64,000 bases of DNA from Xanthomonas sp. DAR 80977 (GTDB lineage: Bacteria; Pseudomonadota; Gammaproteobacteria; Xanthomonadales; Xanthomonadaceae), in the NCBI RefSeq assembly GCF_041240605.1, contig NZ_CP162487.1, forward strand, positions 3,169,001 to 3,233,000. Reading direction: 5' to 3'. The notes below the pieces were generated by a model, which saw only the letters and a list, made by a program, of their open reading frames with translations, ran no database searches and was not told the DNA's origin. A program made the translations under genes and the position numbers. The stretch's first letter is position 1. Each line of letters begins with the position of its first letter. Below are positions 44,402-52,277 of this stretch, piece by piece.

Positions 44402-44488
44402 TGGTGCCCGGAGCCGGAATCGAACCGGCATGGGGTCGCCCCCGGCGGATTTTAAGTCCGATGCGTCTACCAGTTTCGCCATCCGGGC
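44402..44488 (-). tRNA. tRNA-Leu (anticodon TAA)
   Basis: An 87-nt class II tRNA with encoded CCA. The acceptor arms GCCCGGA and TCCGGGC pair perfectly; the D-arm is GCGAAACTGGTAGACGC; the anticodon loop is CTTAAAA with anticodon TAA; a long variable arm (CCGGGGGCGACCCC region) follows, and the T-arm contains GGTTCGATTCC. It decodes UUA/UUG, rare codons in this GC-rich genome. It lies between the S9 peptidase gene and hemN. Confidence 0.95.
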
Positions 44489-44651
44489 CTGGTGCCGCTA
44501 GCGTGCCTGATTGCATGGCGCTTGTGAACCGCGGCGCAGGCGGCGCGGCTTTGCGATACGGCCCGCATCGGCCGAAAGAGCCCCGGCGCCTCCGCCACGA
44601 CGGAACCGGGGATGCCATTCGGCAAGCGGTGAACCTGTCCGCGGGCGGCGC

Positions 44652-46058
44652 TCAGATCGCCCGCGAGTAGCGTGCGGGCTGCGCCGGCTGGCGCAGGTAG
44701 CGGTCGAAGCACATCGCGATCAGGCGCAGCAGCGGGCGCCCGCGCGCGGTGGCCTGGATCGTGCCGTCGCGGTAGTCGGCCAGGCCGTCGGCGCACAGCG
44801 GCGCCAGCGCCTGCAGCTCGTCGTGGAAATAGCTGGCGAAGTCGATGCCGTGGCGCTGCGCCAGCGCGGCGACGTCGGCGCGGCCCTGGCACATCAGCTG
44901 CTGGATCAGCTCCGCGCGCAGCGCATCGTCGGCGCTGAGCTGCAGGCCGCGCAGCACCGGGCTGTCGCCGGCGTCCACCGCCGCTTCCCAGGCCGGCAGC
45001 TCGCGCTGGTTCTGGCTGTAGCTGGCGCCGATGCGGCTGATCGCGCTGACGCCCAGGCCGAGCAGGTCGGTGTCGGCATGCGTGGTGTAGCCCATGAAGT
45101 TGCGGTGCAGCCCGCCCTGGCGCTGCGCGCGCGCCAGGTCTTCGTGCGGCAGCGCGAAATGGTCCATGCCGATGTACTGGTAGCCGGCGGCCGACAGCGT
45201 GCGCACCGCCAGGCCGAGCAACGCGAGCTTCTGCTCGGCGTCGGGCAGGTCCGCATCGGCGATGCGCCGCTGCGCCTTGAACAGGTGCGGCATGTGCGCA
45301 TAGCCGTACACCGCCAGGCGGTCCGGGCGCGCCGCGATCACCGTGTGCAGGGTGCGCTCGAAGCCGGCCAGGGTCTGCCGCGGCAGGCCGTAGATCAGGT
45401 CCACGTTGACCGAACGCATGCCGTGCACGCGGCAGGCGCGCAGGATGTCCAGCGTCTCGGCCACGCCCTGGCGGCGATTGATCGCCTGCTGCACCAGCGG
45501 GTCGAAATCCTGGATGCCCAGGCTGGCGCGGTTGAAGCCCAGCGCGGCCAGCGCGGCGATGTCCTGCGGCGTCACCGTGCGCGGATCCAGCTCGATGGAG
45601 ATGTCGCGGTCCGGCGCCTCGCTGAAGCGGAACAGCCCGCGCAGGCCCTGCAGCAGCTCGCCGAGCAGTTCCGGCGCCAGGAAATTCGGCGTGCCGCCGC
45701 CCAGGTGCAGCTGCACCACCTCGCGCTCGGCCTCGAAGCAGGCGGCCATCATCGCCGCCTCGCGCAACACGCGCTGCACGTAGGCGCGGCCCTTGCCGAC
45801 GTCGCGGGTGATGACCCGGTTGCAGCCGCAGTAGAAACACGGATTGCGGCAGAACGGCACGTGCACGTACAGCGACAGCGGCCGCGTCGGATCGCCGGCC
45901 TGCACCGCCGCGAACAGCTGCGCCGGGCCGAACCCGGCCTGGAAATGCGGCGCGGTCGGATACGAGGTGTAGCGCGGGCCGGGACGGTCGTAGCGGCGCA
46001 GCAGTTCGGCGTCGAAGGTCCAGGCGGCGGCGGGATCGGGAGCGGTCAGGATGTCCAT
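44652..46058 (-). CDS. hemN: Oxygen-independent coproporphyrinogen III oxidase HemN
   Basis: A 468-residue radical-SAM enzyme that decarboxylates coproporphyrinogen III to protoporphyrinogen IX without oxygen, in the cytoplasm. The N-terminus has RYDRPGPRYTSYPTAPHF, the family signature; the 4Fe-4S/SAM site is CRNPCFYCGC (CxxxCxxC) near residue 65, and downstream blocks include LHLGGGTPNFL, SIELDPRTVTP and YQYIGMDHFALP. The HemN-specific C-terminal domain is present, distinguishing it from HemW. ATG 46058 matches the start of known HemN proteins relative to RYTSYPT. An FNR-type box lies 36 bp upstream, and the truncated-haemoglobin gene is 45 bp upstream on the same strand. No Shine-Dalgarno is visible. 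Confidence 0.95.
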   Translation of the reverse strand: MDILTAPDPAAAWTFDAELLRRYDRPGPRYTSYPTAPHFQAGFGPAQLFAAVQAGDPTRPLSLYVHVPFCRNPCFYCGCNRVITRDVGKGRAYVQRVLREAAMMAACFEAEREVVQLHLGGGTPNFLAPELLGELLQGLRGLFRFSEAPDRDISIELDPRTVTPQDIAALAALGFNRASLGIQDFDPLVQQAINRRQGVAETLDILRACRVHGMRSVNVDLIYGLPRQTLAGFERTLHTVIAARPDRLAVYGYAHMPHLFKAQRRIADADLPDAEQKLALLGLAVRTLSAAGYQYIGMDHFALPHEDLARAQRQGGLHRNFMGYTTHADTDLLGLGVSAISRIGASYSQNQRELPAWEAAVDAGDSPVLRGLQLSADDALRAELIQQLMCQGRADVAALAQRHGIDFASYFHDELQALAPLCADGLADYRDGTIQATARGRPLLRLIAMCFDRYLRQPAQPARYSRAI

Positions 46059-46093
46059 GGCGGCCAGCATGCGCGGCACGGCGGCGGGCCGCC

Positions 46094-46107
46094 TTGACCT
46101 GGATCAA
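46094..46107 (-). promoter_or_regulatory. FNR/Anr-type box upstream of hemN
   Basis: TTGACCTGGATCAA on the + strand differs from the TTGAT-N4-ATCAA consensus at one position. It overlaps the stop codon of the globin gene and is centred about 42 bp before the hemN ATG. Fixing it at the usual -41.5 would start transcription at about position 46059, next to the start codon. Confidence 0.7.
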
Positions 46108-46538
46108 TCGGCGTGCGACAGCGGCAGCGCCGGCTCGAACGGCCGCCAGCTCATCTGGTGGCGGCGCCAGAAGGTGTCGGCGATGCGCGCGGCGATGTCG
46201 TCGGCCAGCAGCCGCATCGGCGCATTGTCCAGTTCGGCGGTGGTGGCGCGGAACAGCCCCAGCCAGCGCTGGAACAGCACGTCGCTGAGCTCGCGCATGG
46301 CCATGTGCTTGGGCATCGGCGCGCCGCGGAAGCGCCGCGTGCCGCGCAGCATCGCCGACCAGAAGTCGCTCAGCTGCAGCAGGTGCCCGTCCCAGTCCTC
46401 GATGTGCGCGGCGAACACCGCGGCCAGGTCGGCGTCGGCGCGCACGCGGCGGTAGAACGCGGCCACCAGCGCGGTCACTTCGTCTTCGCTGCACAGCTCC
46501 GGCCCGGGCAACGGCAAGGCGGCGATGTCGTCATGCAT
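46104..46538 (-). CDS. Group III truncated haemoglobin
   Basis: A 144-residue cytoplasmic haem protein. ATG 46538 is fixed by AGGAG seven bases upstream. The sequence follows the TrHb3 pattern: VTALVAAFYRRVRADADLAAVF (helices A/B with Phe-Tyr), HIEDWDGHLLQLSDFWSAML, the proximal-region RFRGAPMPKHMAM (His in the GxPMxKHxxM block characteristic of group III) and FQRWLGLFRATTAEL. Such globins are linked to oxygen-limited growth or NO handling, though the reaction is not settled. A perfect FNR box is placed at -41.5 of a good promoter in front of it, and hemN lies immediately downstream, so both are probably induced when oxygen falls. Confidence 0.9.
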   Translation of the reverse strand: MHDDIAALPLPGPELCSEDEVTALVAAFYRRVRADADLAAVFAAHIEDWDGHLLQLSDFWSAMLRGTRRFRGAPMPKHMAMRELSDVLFQRWLGLFRATTAELDNAPMRLLADDIAARIADTFWRRHQMSWRPFEPALPLSHAD

Positions 46539-46556
46539 GGCGGTGCTCCTGCTCGA

Positions 46557-46604
46557 TGGCGCCAGTATCCGCACCCGCCCGGGCGCGGCCTTGATCAGGA
46601 TCAA
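46557..46604 (-). promoter_or_regulatory. FNR-dependent (class II) promoter of the globin gene, with perfect FNR box
   Basis: TTGATCAGGATCAA at 46591-46604 is a perfect FNR consensus. On the minus strand 21 bp separate it from a -10-like GATACT at 46564-46569, giving a start near 46557 and a leader of about 19 nt before the globin ATG. On the plus strand a weaker TAGTCT at 46627-46632 stands 22 bp from the box, so the site may also serve the divergent membrane-protein/CcoG genes. Confidence 0.75.
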
Positions 46605-46764
46605 TGTCGCCACGCGTCGCGCTGCCTAGTCTGCCCGGGCGGCATGCGCCTGCGCCGACGCCGACGGGGGAGCGGCGGCGCGGCTGCATGCAGGCGCCGC
46701 CAGTCCGCGCGCCACCACCCGGCGCATGCCGCACCTCATTCCTCAGCGATGGAGCCCGCCCGTC

Positions 46765-47082
46765 ATGACGCCCAGCGACGATCCCCTGCTCGATCCGCTC
46801 GATCCCGCCGCGGCGCCGCCGCTGGTGCAGCGGCTGGGCGTGATCCTGTGGCCCAGCTTCCTGGTCGCCGGCGCGATGAGCGTGCTGTTCTTCGCCGTGG
46901 TCGATCCGCTGGCGCTGCGCGACATCAGCTTCCCCGGCCGCCAGCTGAGCCGCGAACTCGGCTACACGCTGGGCTTCTTCATGTTCTGGCTGGCGACGCT
47001 GAGCTCCAGCGTGCTGACCGGCTTCCTGCTGCGGCCGCCGGCGCGCGCCGACGACGGCGCCGACGACGAGCCCTTGCCGTGA
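46765..47082 (+). CDS. Small two-helix membrane protein next to CcoG
   Basis: A 105-residue protein with two transmembrane segments (about 25-48, LWPSFLVAGAMSVLFFAVVD, and 67-90, LGYTLGFFMFWLATLSSSVL) joined by a conserved-looking RDISFPGRQLSREL loop; the C-terminus is acidic. I do not recognise a named family. ATG 46765 is preceded by GGAG ten bases upstream. Its stop overlaps the GTG start of the CcoG-like gene (GTGA), so they are coupled, and the divergent FNR box upstream suggests induction at low oxygen. A role in cytochrome-oxidase assembly or copper handling together with CcoG is inference. Confidence 0.75.
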   Translation: MTPSDDPLLDPLDPAAAPPLVQRLGVILWPSFLVAGAMSVLFFAVVDPLALRDISFPGRQLSRELGYTLGFFMFWLATLSSSVLTGFLLRPPARADDGADDEPLP

Positions 47083-48224
47083 CGCGAACGCCCCTGCCCC
47101 GCGCCATTGCCTCGCGCACGATCGCGCCGGGCGCGGACCCCGCCCGCTCCGCCCCGGCGGCGCCGCCGCACAGTCGCTACGCACGCGTGCGCCGCGGCGT
47201 CCTGTGGTTGCTGTTCGCCGCGTTCTACCTGCTGCCGTGGCTGCGCTGGGATGGCCGCCAGGCGGTGCTCGCCGACCTGCCCGCGCGGCGCCTGGACCTG
47301 TTCGGCTGCACCCTGTGGCCGCACGACGCCGGCTGGCTGCTGCTGGCGCTGCTGGCCGCGGCCGCCGCCTTGGCGGTGACGACCACGCTGGCCGGACGCG
47401 TGTGGTGCGGCTTCGCCTGCCCGCAGACGGTGTGGAGCCATGCCTTCGCCTGGCTGGAACGCCGCTTCGCGGCCTGGCCGGCGGCCGCGCGCCACGTGGT
47501 CTGGGCGGCGCTGGCGCTGTGGACCGGGATCAGCTTCGTCGGCTACTTCGCGCCGATCGCCGACCTGGTGACGCGGCTGCGGCCGTTCGCCTGGAGCGGC
47601 TGGGAAACCTTCTGGGTGCTGTTCTACGCCCTGGCCACCTGGGGCAACGCCGCTTTCCTGCGCAGCCAGGTGTGCCGCTACCTGTGCCCCTATGCGCGGC
47701 TGCAGCCGCTGCTGTGCGACCGCGACACGCCGCTGATCGGCTACGACGCGATGCGCGGCGAGCCGCGCGGCACGCGCGCCTGCGGCCAGGGCAGCGTGGC
47801 CCAGCGCGGGCGCCGCCTGCTCGACGCCGGCACCGCCCGCGACTACGCGTTGCGCGCCAGCATCGCCCGCCGCGCCGGCCAGGGCGGCCAGCGTGGCGAC
47901 GCACTGGCCGCCTACGCCGGCACCCTGCCCAAGTTCACCGACCAGCAACTCGGCGACTGCGTGGACTGCGGCGCCTGCGTCGACGCCTGCCCGGCGCGCA
48001 TCGACCTGCGCAACGGCGCGCACGATGCCTGCACCGCCTGCGGCGCCTGCGTGGACGCCTGCGACCGCAGCATGGATCGCCACGGCTTCGCCCACGGCCT
48101 GCTGCGCTGGGCCGGCGCCAACGCGATCGAGCGCCAGCCGCGGCGCCGGCTGCGGCCGCGGTTGCTGGCCGGCGCCGTCCTGCTGCTGGCGGCGCTGCTG
48201 GCGGCGCTGCTCGCCGCCGGCTGA
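47079..48224 (+). CDS. ccoG: CcoG/FixG-like ferredoxin, lacking the C-terminal periplasmic domain
   Basis: A 381-residue inner-membrane iron-sulfur protein of the CcoG (FixG, RdxA) family, which reduces Cu(II) for cbb3-type oxidase assembly. Start GTG 47079 overlaps the preceding stop. Seen: RRLDLFGCTLW, the first Cys motif GRVWCGFACPQTVW (Cys110, Cys114), RSQVCRYLCPYARLQP (Cys199, Cys203), and two 4Fe-4S motifs CVDCGACVDACP and CTACGACVDACD (294-328). About five TM segments are present. The protein stops right after the last one (LLAGAVLLLAALLAALLAAG), whereas usual CcoG continues for roughly 100 residues as a periplasmic Ig-like domain. I see no continuation in another frame. No cco oxidase genes are in the window. 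Confidence 0.82.
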   Translation: MTRTPLPRAIASRTIAPGADPARSAPAAPPHSRYARVRRGVLWLLFAAFYLLPWLRWDGRQAVLADLPARRLDLFGCTLWPHDAGWLLLALLAAAAALAVTTTLAGRVWCGFACPQTVWSHAFAWLERRFAAWPAAARHVVWAALALWTGISFVGYFAPIADLVTRLRPFAWSGWETFWVLFYALATWGNAAFLRSQVCRYLCPYARLQPLLCDRDTPLIGYDAMRGEPRGTRACGQGSVAQRGRRLLDAGTARDYALRASIARRAGQGGQRGDALAAYAGTLPKFTDQQLGDCVDCGACVDACPARIDLRNGAHDACTACGACVDACDRSMDRHGFAHGLLRWAGANAIERQPRRRLRPRLLAGAVLLLAALLAALLAAG

Positions 48225-48286
48225 GCGGCGCGGACCGCTGGCGCGACACCGGCGAGGGCGCTCACTGCGTACCGTACCCTCACCCC

Positions 48287-48309
48287 AACCCCTCTCCCGA
48301 TGGGAGAGG
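48287..48309. terminator. GC-rich hairpin after ccoG-like gene (dispersed xanthomonad repeat)
   Basis: CCCCTCTCCC and GGGAGAGGGG form a perfect 10-bp stem with a GAT loop, about 60 bp after the ccoG stop. The surrounding CCCTCACCCCAACCCC sequence is a recurrent intergenic element of xanthomonads. No T-tract follows; it may terminate weakly or simply be a repeat. Confidence 0.55.
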
Positions 48310-48498
48310 GGCTTCACTGTTCCCGTCGGCATGCGTGTGCGGCAAAGCAAAGGATCCTGGTGACGACGCTCTGCGAATGGGCGCAGAAAGCCGCCGCTGC
48401 CGATGCCATGCGCATGCCCATTGCCGTGCGTTTTGCGTCCGCGACCGGCACCGCAGGATTTTTTTGCCGGGAGGCTGGCGCAAGCCGTGAGAGGCCTG

Positions 48499-48504
48499 TA
48501 GAAT
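48499..48504 (+). promoter_or_regulatory. -10 element for tRNA-Gly
   Basis: TAGAAT lies 14 bp before the mature tRNA-Gly 5' end, a common spacing for tRNA promoters. A -35 element is not clear. The same hexamer occurs at 48658-48663, 11 bp before tRNA-Cys. Confidence 0.45.
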
Positions 48505-48517
48505 GGCTGGCTCCCAA

Positions 48518-48593
<76 letters not shown>

Positions 48594-48604
48594 GATTCAG
48601 ACAG

Positions 48605-48629
48605 AGCCCCGTCAGCGGGGCTTTGTTTT
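48605..48629 (+). terminator. Rho-independent terminator after tRNA-Gly
   Basis: AGCCCCG and CGGGGCT form a 7-bp stem around a TCAG loop, followed by TTTGTTTTG. This is a classical intrinsic terminator 12 bp after the tRNA. Confidence 0.85.
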
Positions 48630-48673
48630 GTCGGACACCGTTTCCCACGGTTTCGGCTAGAATTCAGTCCACC

Positions 48674-48747
48674 GGCCTGGTGGCAGAGTGGTTATGCAGC
48701 GGACTGCAAATCCGCGTACGCCGGTTCAATTCCGACCCAGGCCTCCA
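48674..48747 (+). tRNA. tRNA-Cys (anticodon GCA)
   Basis: A 74-nt tRNA with encoded CCA. The acceptor stem GGCCTGG pairs with CCAGGCC, the discriminator base is T, the D-arm is GGCAGAGTGGTTATGCAGC, the anticodon loop ACTGCAAAT region carries GCA, and the T-arm CCGGTTCAATTCCG is complete. Confidence 0.97.
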
Positions 48748-48759
48748 TCTGCGATTCCG

Positions 48760-48790
48760 ACGCCCGGCAGATCCACCATCTGCCGGGCGT
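48760..48790 (+). terminator. Hairpin terminator after tRNA-Cys
   Basis: ACGCCCGGCAGAT and ATCTGCCGGGCGT make a perfect 13-bp stem with a CCACC loop, 12 bp after the tRNA-Cys 3' end. Only two T residues follow directly, but the stem strength and position support termination. Confidence 0.75.
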
Positions 48791-48999
48791 TTGCGTATGG
48801 GCGGCGGCGTGCCGCCCCGCTCGCCGCGGCCGCGCCGGATCGGCAGCGTTGTGGCGCCGGCGGGACTGGAATCTCCACCACAGCGACTCGCCCGCCGACG
48901 TAGACAAGTGCGCGATGGCGCGCGTGCGGCAACCCATCGGCGCCATCTGCGCCGTCGCCGGTTCTAGCATCGCAACGACATCCACACCGAGGCATCGCC

Positions 49000-50235
49000 A
49001 TGAATCGATGGACACGCTGGAGCGGCGCGCTGCTGTGCCTGGCCGCAACCAGCGCCGCGCAGGCGCAATCCTGCCGGCTGCAGACGCAGACGCTGAACTT
49101 GCCGCTGGTGTCCGGCAACATGCCGAAGTACGCCTACCAGGTGCGGGTGCAGGTCGGCACCGCCGCGACCTCGGCGAATGCCGCTGCCGCCGCCGGCCAG
49201 GTGCTGGAAGTGGATACCGGCTCCACCGGCGTGGTGGTGCCGCTCAGCGCGGCGATCCAGCAGGCCTGGGACGCCTCGACCACGCCCGGCTACATCTTCT
49301 ATTCCAGCGACAGCAAGTACCACCCCGGCAAGTACGTGCAGGTGCCGATGCGACTCGGCGTCTCCGCCGACGGCAAGAGTGCGGCGGCGCGCATCGACTC
49401 GATCGAAGTGCTGGCCGCGCAATGCACCTGCGACGTCGTCGCGACCACCTCGGCGGCAGCGCTGGGCCAGGTGCCGGACAACTGTCCGGCCTACAACGGC
49501 AGCCTCGCCCTGGGCAGCGGCGGCAAGCAGATGCTGCGCAACTGCCAGACGATCTCGCCCGGCTTCGGCATGATGGGCGTGGGCTACGACCGCGGTGTCC
49601 CGGCGGCGCGCAATCCGTTCCTCAACCTCGCGCAGATGCGCGCCGGCAGCATGAGCCCGGGCTACATCGTCAGCGCGTCGGGCATCACCCTTGGCGTCAG
49701 CGAGCAGGCGCTGAACGGCTTTGCGCTGATCCCGCTGCAGCGCACCGCGGCGAGCGCCACCGTCAACGGCGACTGGCAGGCGCCGAACGCATGCGCGCGC
49801 TTCCCCGATAGCGGCAGCGACTACCAGGTGTGCGGCAAGTTGCTGCCGGATACCGGCATCGGCTACATGATGCTGACCCCGACCGCGCAGCCGCCGGTCC
49901 CCGCCAAGTTGCAGCAGAAGCTCGGTACCGCGGCGAAGTCAGCGTCCGCGGCATCCGGCAACGCCGCCGGCGCCACGGCGGCCACCGCGCTGGTGGTCCC
50001 CGCACAGACGCCGATGACGCTCGACATCGGCCCCGCCGGCCAGCCGGTCTTCAGTTACCGATTCACCGTCGGCGGCAACGCGCCGGCAACACCGGACAGC
50101 GTGCAATGGCGCGGGCCGCTGAAGACGCCGCCTGCGCATATCAACAGCGGCCGCCACGTGCTCGCCGCGGCGGACTATGCCTACGATGCGGCCTGCGGAC
50201 GGGCGGGTTTCCGCGAGGTCACGGCGACGCCCTGA
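49000..50235 (+). CDS. Secreted pepsin-like (bilobal) aspartic-protease-like protein
   Basis: A 411-residue exported protein. The signal peptide MNRWTRWSGALLCLAATSAAQA precedes SCRLQTQTLNLP; ATG 49000 has GAGG seven bases upstream. Two aspartic-protease-like motifs are separated by about 210 residues: VLEVDTGSTGVVVP with Asp72, which fits the hydrophobic-hydrophobic-D-T-G-S/T pattern, and KLLPDTGIGYMMLTP with Asp284, where the residue after DTG is Ile. That spacing and duplication are the layout of pepsin-like enzymes, rare in bacteria. Several Cys residues (25, 142, 144, 162, 182, 264, 278) could form disulfides. An Ala/Ser-rich linker lies near 316-336. Family annotation for such proteins is usually hypothetical; protease activity is inference. 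Confidence 0.7.
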   Translation: MNRWTRWSGALLCLAATSAAQAQSCRLQTQTLNLPLVSGNMPKYAYQVRVQVGTAATSANAAAAAGQVLEVDTGSTGVVVPLSAAIQQAWDASTTPGYIFYSSDSKYHPGKYVQVPMRLGVSADGKSAAARIDSIEVLAAQCTCDVVATTSAAALGQVPDNCPAYNGSLALGSGGKQMLRNCQTISPGFGMMGVGYDRGVPAARNPFLNLAQMRAGSMSPGYIVSASGITLGVSEQALNGFALIPLQRTAASATVNGDWQAPNACARFPDSGSDYQVCGKLLPDTGIGYMMLTPTAQPPVPAKLQQKLGTAAKSASAASGNAAGATAATALVVPAQTPMTLDIGPAGQPVFSYRFTVGGNAPATPDSVQWRGPLKTPPAHINSGRHVLAAADYAYDAACGRAGFREVTATP

Positions 50236-50426
50236 CGCGGCGGCCACACAAGGGGCTGCGAGAGGGCTGCCGGCAGCCTTGGGGCCATCGGTCGCGATGG
50301 GTTCAAGGGGAATGCCCGTCACGACCGAAGTCGCTCCCACACGTGACATCGTCGGCGCGGATGGCATCCATCGAACGACAGCGCTGGATCGAATCGCGTC
50401 GGTTCTGCAGCGCCACCGACGTGAGC

Positions 50427-51854
50427 TCAGCGGCGGCGCAGCAGAAACAGGCCGATGCGGATCGCGGCCAACGCCTTGTTCCATTTGCTGGGCAGCACGA
50501 CCTTGCCGAAGCGATCCCGGTCGATGTCGCCGGCAAGGCGCTCAAGCAGGCGACGGAAGCTGTCGACCTGGCGGATCAGGACATCGATGTCGACGAGGTC
50601 GCCCACGCATTCCGCGAGCAGGTATTCGGGACCGGTGACCAGCGCGACAGCGGGAATTGCGCGCTGGAACAGCGGTTCGCCTTCGCCGAAGTGCAGCAAC
50701 GCGCCCGGCTTGACCGGGGTCGCCGCACCGGCCGAGGCGCCGCTCCACAACCTGCGGGTGAGCCGGGCGAGTTCGGGCGTCGTGGCGTAGAGCAATTCGG
50801 GTTCGAGCGTACCGTCGGGCGCGTAGCGGCCAGTGCTGGGATCCACGTGGAAGCGCTTCGCGCCCAGGTGTTCGATGGCCAGGCCGGCCGCCGCGGTATA
50901 ACCGCCGGATGCGCCGGCCCACAGCTCGGGATGGGCCTGGAGCCAGGCGCTGGTGGCCTGGCCATGTGCGGTCACGGCGGGCATGCGCAGGTGGCCGGCC
51001 GTGTACACGAACACGATGCTGCGCGCATGCGGCGCCGCGACCGCGTCGCGTGCCAGCGCGAGCAGTCCGATGTGGCCGTTCTCCTCGACCGCGTTGCCGC
51101 CGTCGCTGTGGGTGACCACCAGCACCGACTCGTTGGCGCGAGGACCGGTTCCCGGCGACACGGCCCAGACCGTGTCCATGCGCGCATTCGCGGTCCTGTT
51201 CGCGGCCAGGATCAGCGTGGCCTGCTCGCCGCGTGCGGCGGCGGCGAGCAACTGGACGCGTTCGCTTTCGGGAACCCAGACGGCCGGCAGGCCCTGATGG
51301 CCGCGGGTGAACGGCAGGTACTGATCGGCAGCCGCCGCATCCGCCAGGCCTCGCCAGACCGCGATCACGCCAAGCACCCCCGCTTGCTTTGCCTTGGCCA
51401 GATCGGTGCCGGCGAGTTCGGAACTGATGATCGGATTGGCGACCCGGTCGAAGGGCAGCGGTCCGTCCCAGGCGTCGATCAGCAGCGACGCCGGCGCGGC
51501 GACATGCGGCACTTCGATCACCGCGATCTTGCCGGCGGCCGCTCGCCAGCGCTTGCGCCGCCCGCGCAGCAGGATCAGCGGCGCGGTGATTCCGTCGCGC
51601 GATGTCTCGCCGGAATAAGGCCACGCCGACGCGATCGCGATGCGGCGCGCGCCCACCTGCAGCGCCAGCGCGTCCCGATCGACGTCCCAGCGTTCGAAGG
51701 TGTGCGGGTCGCGCTTCACCTCGAGGCCGAGCTCGGCCAGTTGCATCGCCACCCGGTCGATCAACGCGTTGTGGGCCTCGGTGCCGGAGGCGCGCGACCC
51801 CAACTCGGCCAGGTAGCGGATCTGGTCCGCGTATGCGTCGCGACGGGTGCTCAC
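50427..51854 (-). CDS. M28-like (aminopeptidase-fold) protein, metal site uncertain
   Basis: A 475-residue protein starting at GTG 51854 (MSTRRDAYADQIRYLAELGS), without a signal peptide. The N-terminus (LAELGSRASGTEAHNALIDR) is the typical opening of M28 peptidases, and residues about 75-245 form a PA-like insert (LILLRGRRKRW, GKIAVIEVPHVAAPA, GVLGVIAVWRGLAD). The zinc-peptidase core begins VLVVTHSDGGNAVEENGHIG at about 272, supplying a His-x-Asp pair; the usual GAxDNxSG ligand block is replaced by a Glu-Glu-Asn-Gly stretch, and the EE and last His ligands are not obvious. It may be a catalytically altered relative. It is convergent with the pepsin-like gene. Confidence 0.65.
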   Translation of the reverse strand: MSTRRDAYADQIRYLAELGSRASGTEAHNALIDRVAMQLAELGLEVKRDPHTFERWDVDRDALALQVGARRIAIASAWPYSGETSRDGITAPLILLRGRRKRWRAAAGKIAVIEVPHVAAPASLLIDAWDGPLPFDRVANPIISSELAGTDLAKAKQAGVLGVIAVWRGLADAAAADQYLPFTRGHQGLPAVWVPESERVQLLAAAARGEQATLILAANRTANARMDTVWAVSPGTGPRANESVLVVTHSDGGNAVEENGHIGLLALARDAVAAPHARSIVFVYTAGHLRMPAVTAHGQATSAWLQAHPELWAGASGGYTAAAGLAIEHLGAKRFHVDPSTGRYAPDGTLEPELLYATTPELARLTRRLWSGASAGAATPVKPGALLHFGEGEPLFQRAIPAVALVTGPEYLLAECVGDLVDIDVLIRQVDSFRRLLERLAGDIDRDRFGKVVLPSKWNKALAAIRIGLFLLRRR

Positions 51855-52277
51855 TTGCCGATTCTTCTTTCTCGTCCTGGGGCTCTGGTCGTCGCGGTGG
51901 GCGGCGGCGTTGCAGCAGCTCGCGCCCGCCTTCGCCCCCAGCCCATCGCTCGCGCATCGCTGCAAGGCCGGTTGCGCCGTGCGCGCGCCAGACGACGCTG
52001 TGCGCCGTGCAGGCTGCGCCACTGGAGTATATCCAGCGGCGCATGCGTTTCGTGTGCGTCTGCACGCGTGGCCGCACGGACGCAGCGCATCGCCACGCAT
52101 GCGCCTTGCGTCTGCGGTGCGTTGCGCTGGCAGCGACAGGAACGTATCGCTGCGGGGTTGTCGCTTTTCGCAAGAGACGCCGATTGGGCTCGGCCAGCGG
52201 TGGCGACGGGCGCAGTCGGCAAGGCCCGTCGCACCGCGGTCGCTGCAACACCTTGCGAACGCGGAAGGAAAGGCGCG
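51855..52277. other. Intergenic region between M28-like and GH18-like genes
   Basis: These 423 bp separate two minus-strand genes. No protein-like frame with a plausible start, no RNA gene and no clear terminator stood out. A purine-rich AAGAAGAA just before GTG 51854 may serve as a weak ribosome-binding site. A promoter for the M28-like gene is expected. Confidence 0.45.

Noticed and set aside
44402..44488. tRNA-Leu as an integration site for a genomic island.
   Set aside because: No integrase gene, no direct repeat of the tRNA 3' end and no composition change in the flanks were seen.
48310..48517. A possible small gene or RNA between the ccoG hairpin and tRNA-Gly.
   Set aside because: Short frames there lack Shine-Dalgarno signals and protein-like composition; no stable RNA fold stood out.
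50261..50280. GGCTGCCGGCAGCC as a terminator between the pepsin-like and M28-like genes.
   Set aside because: The palindrome is only 14 bp, with no T-tract, and such short GC palindromes are common by chance here.
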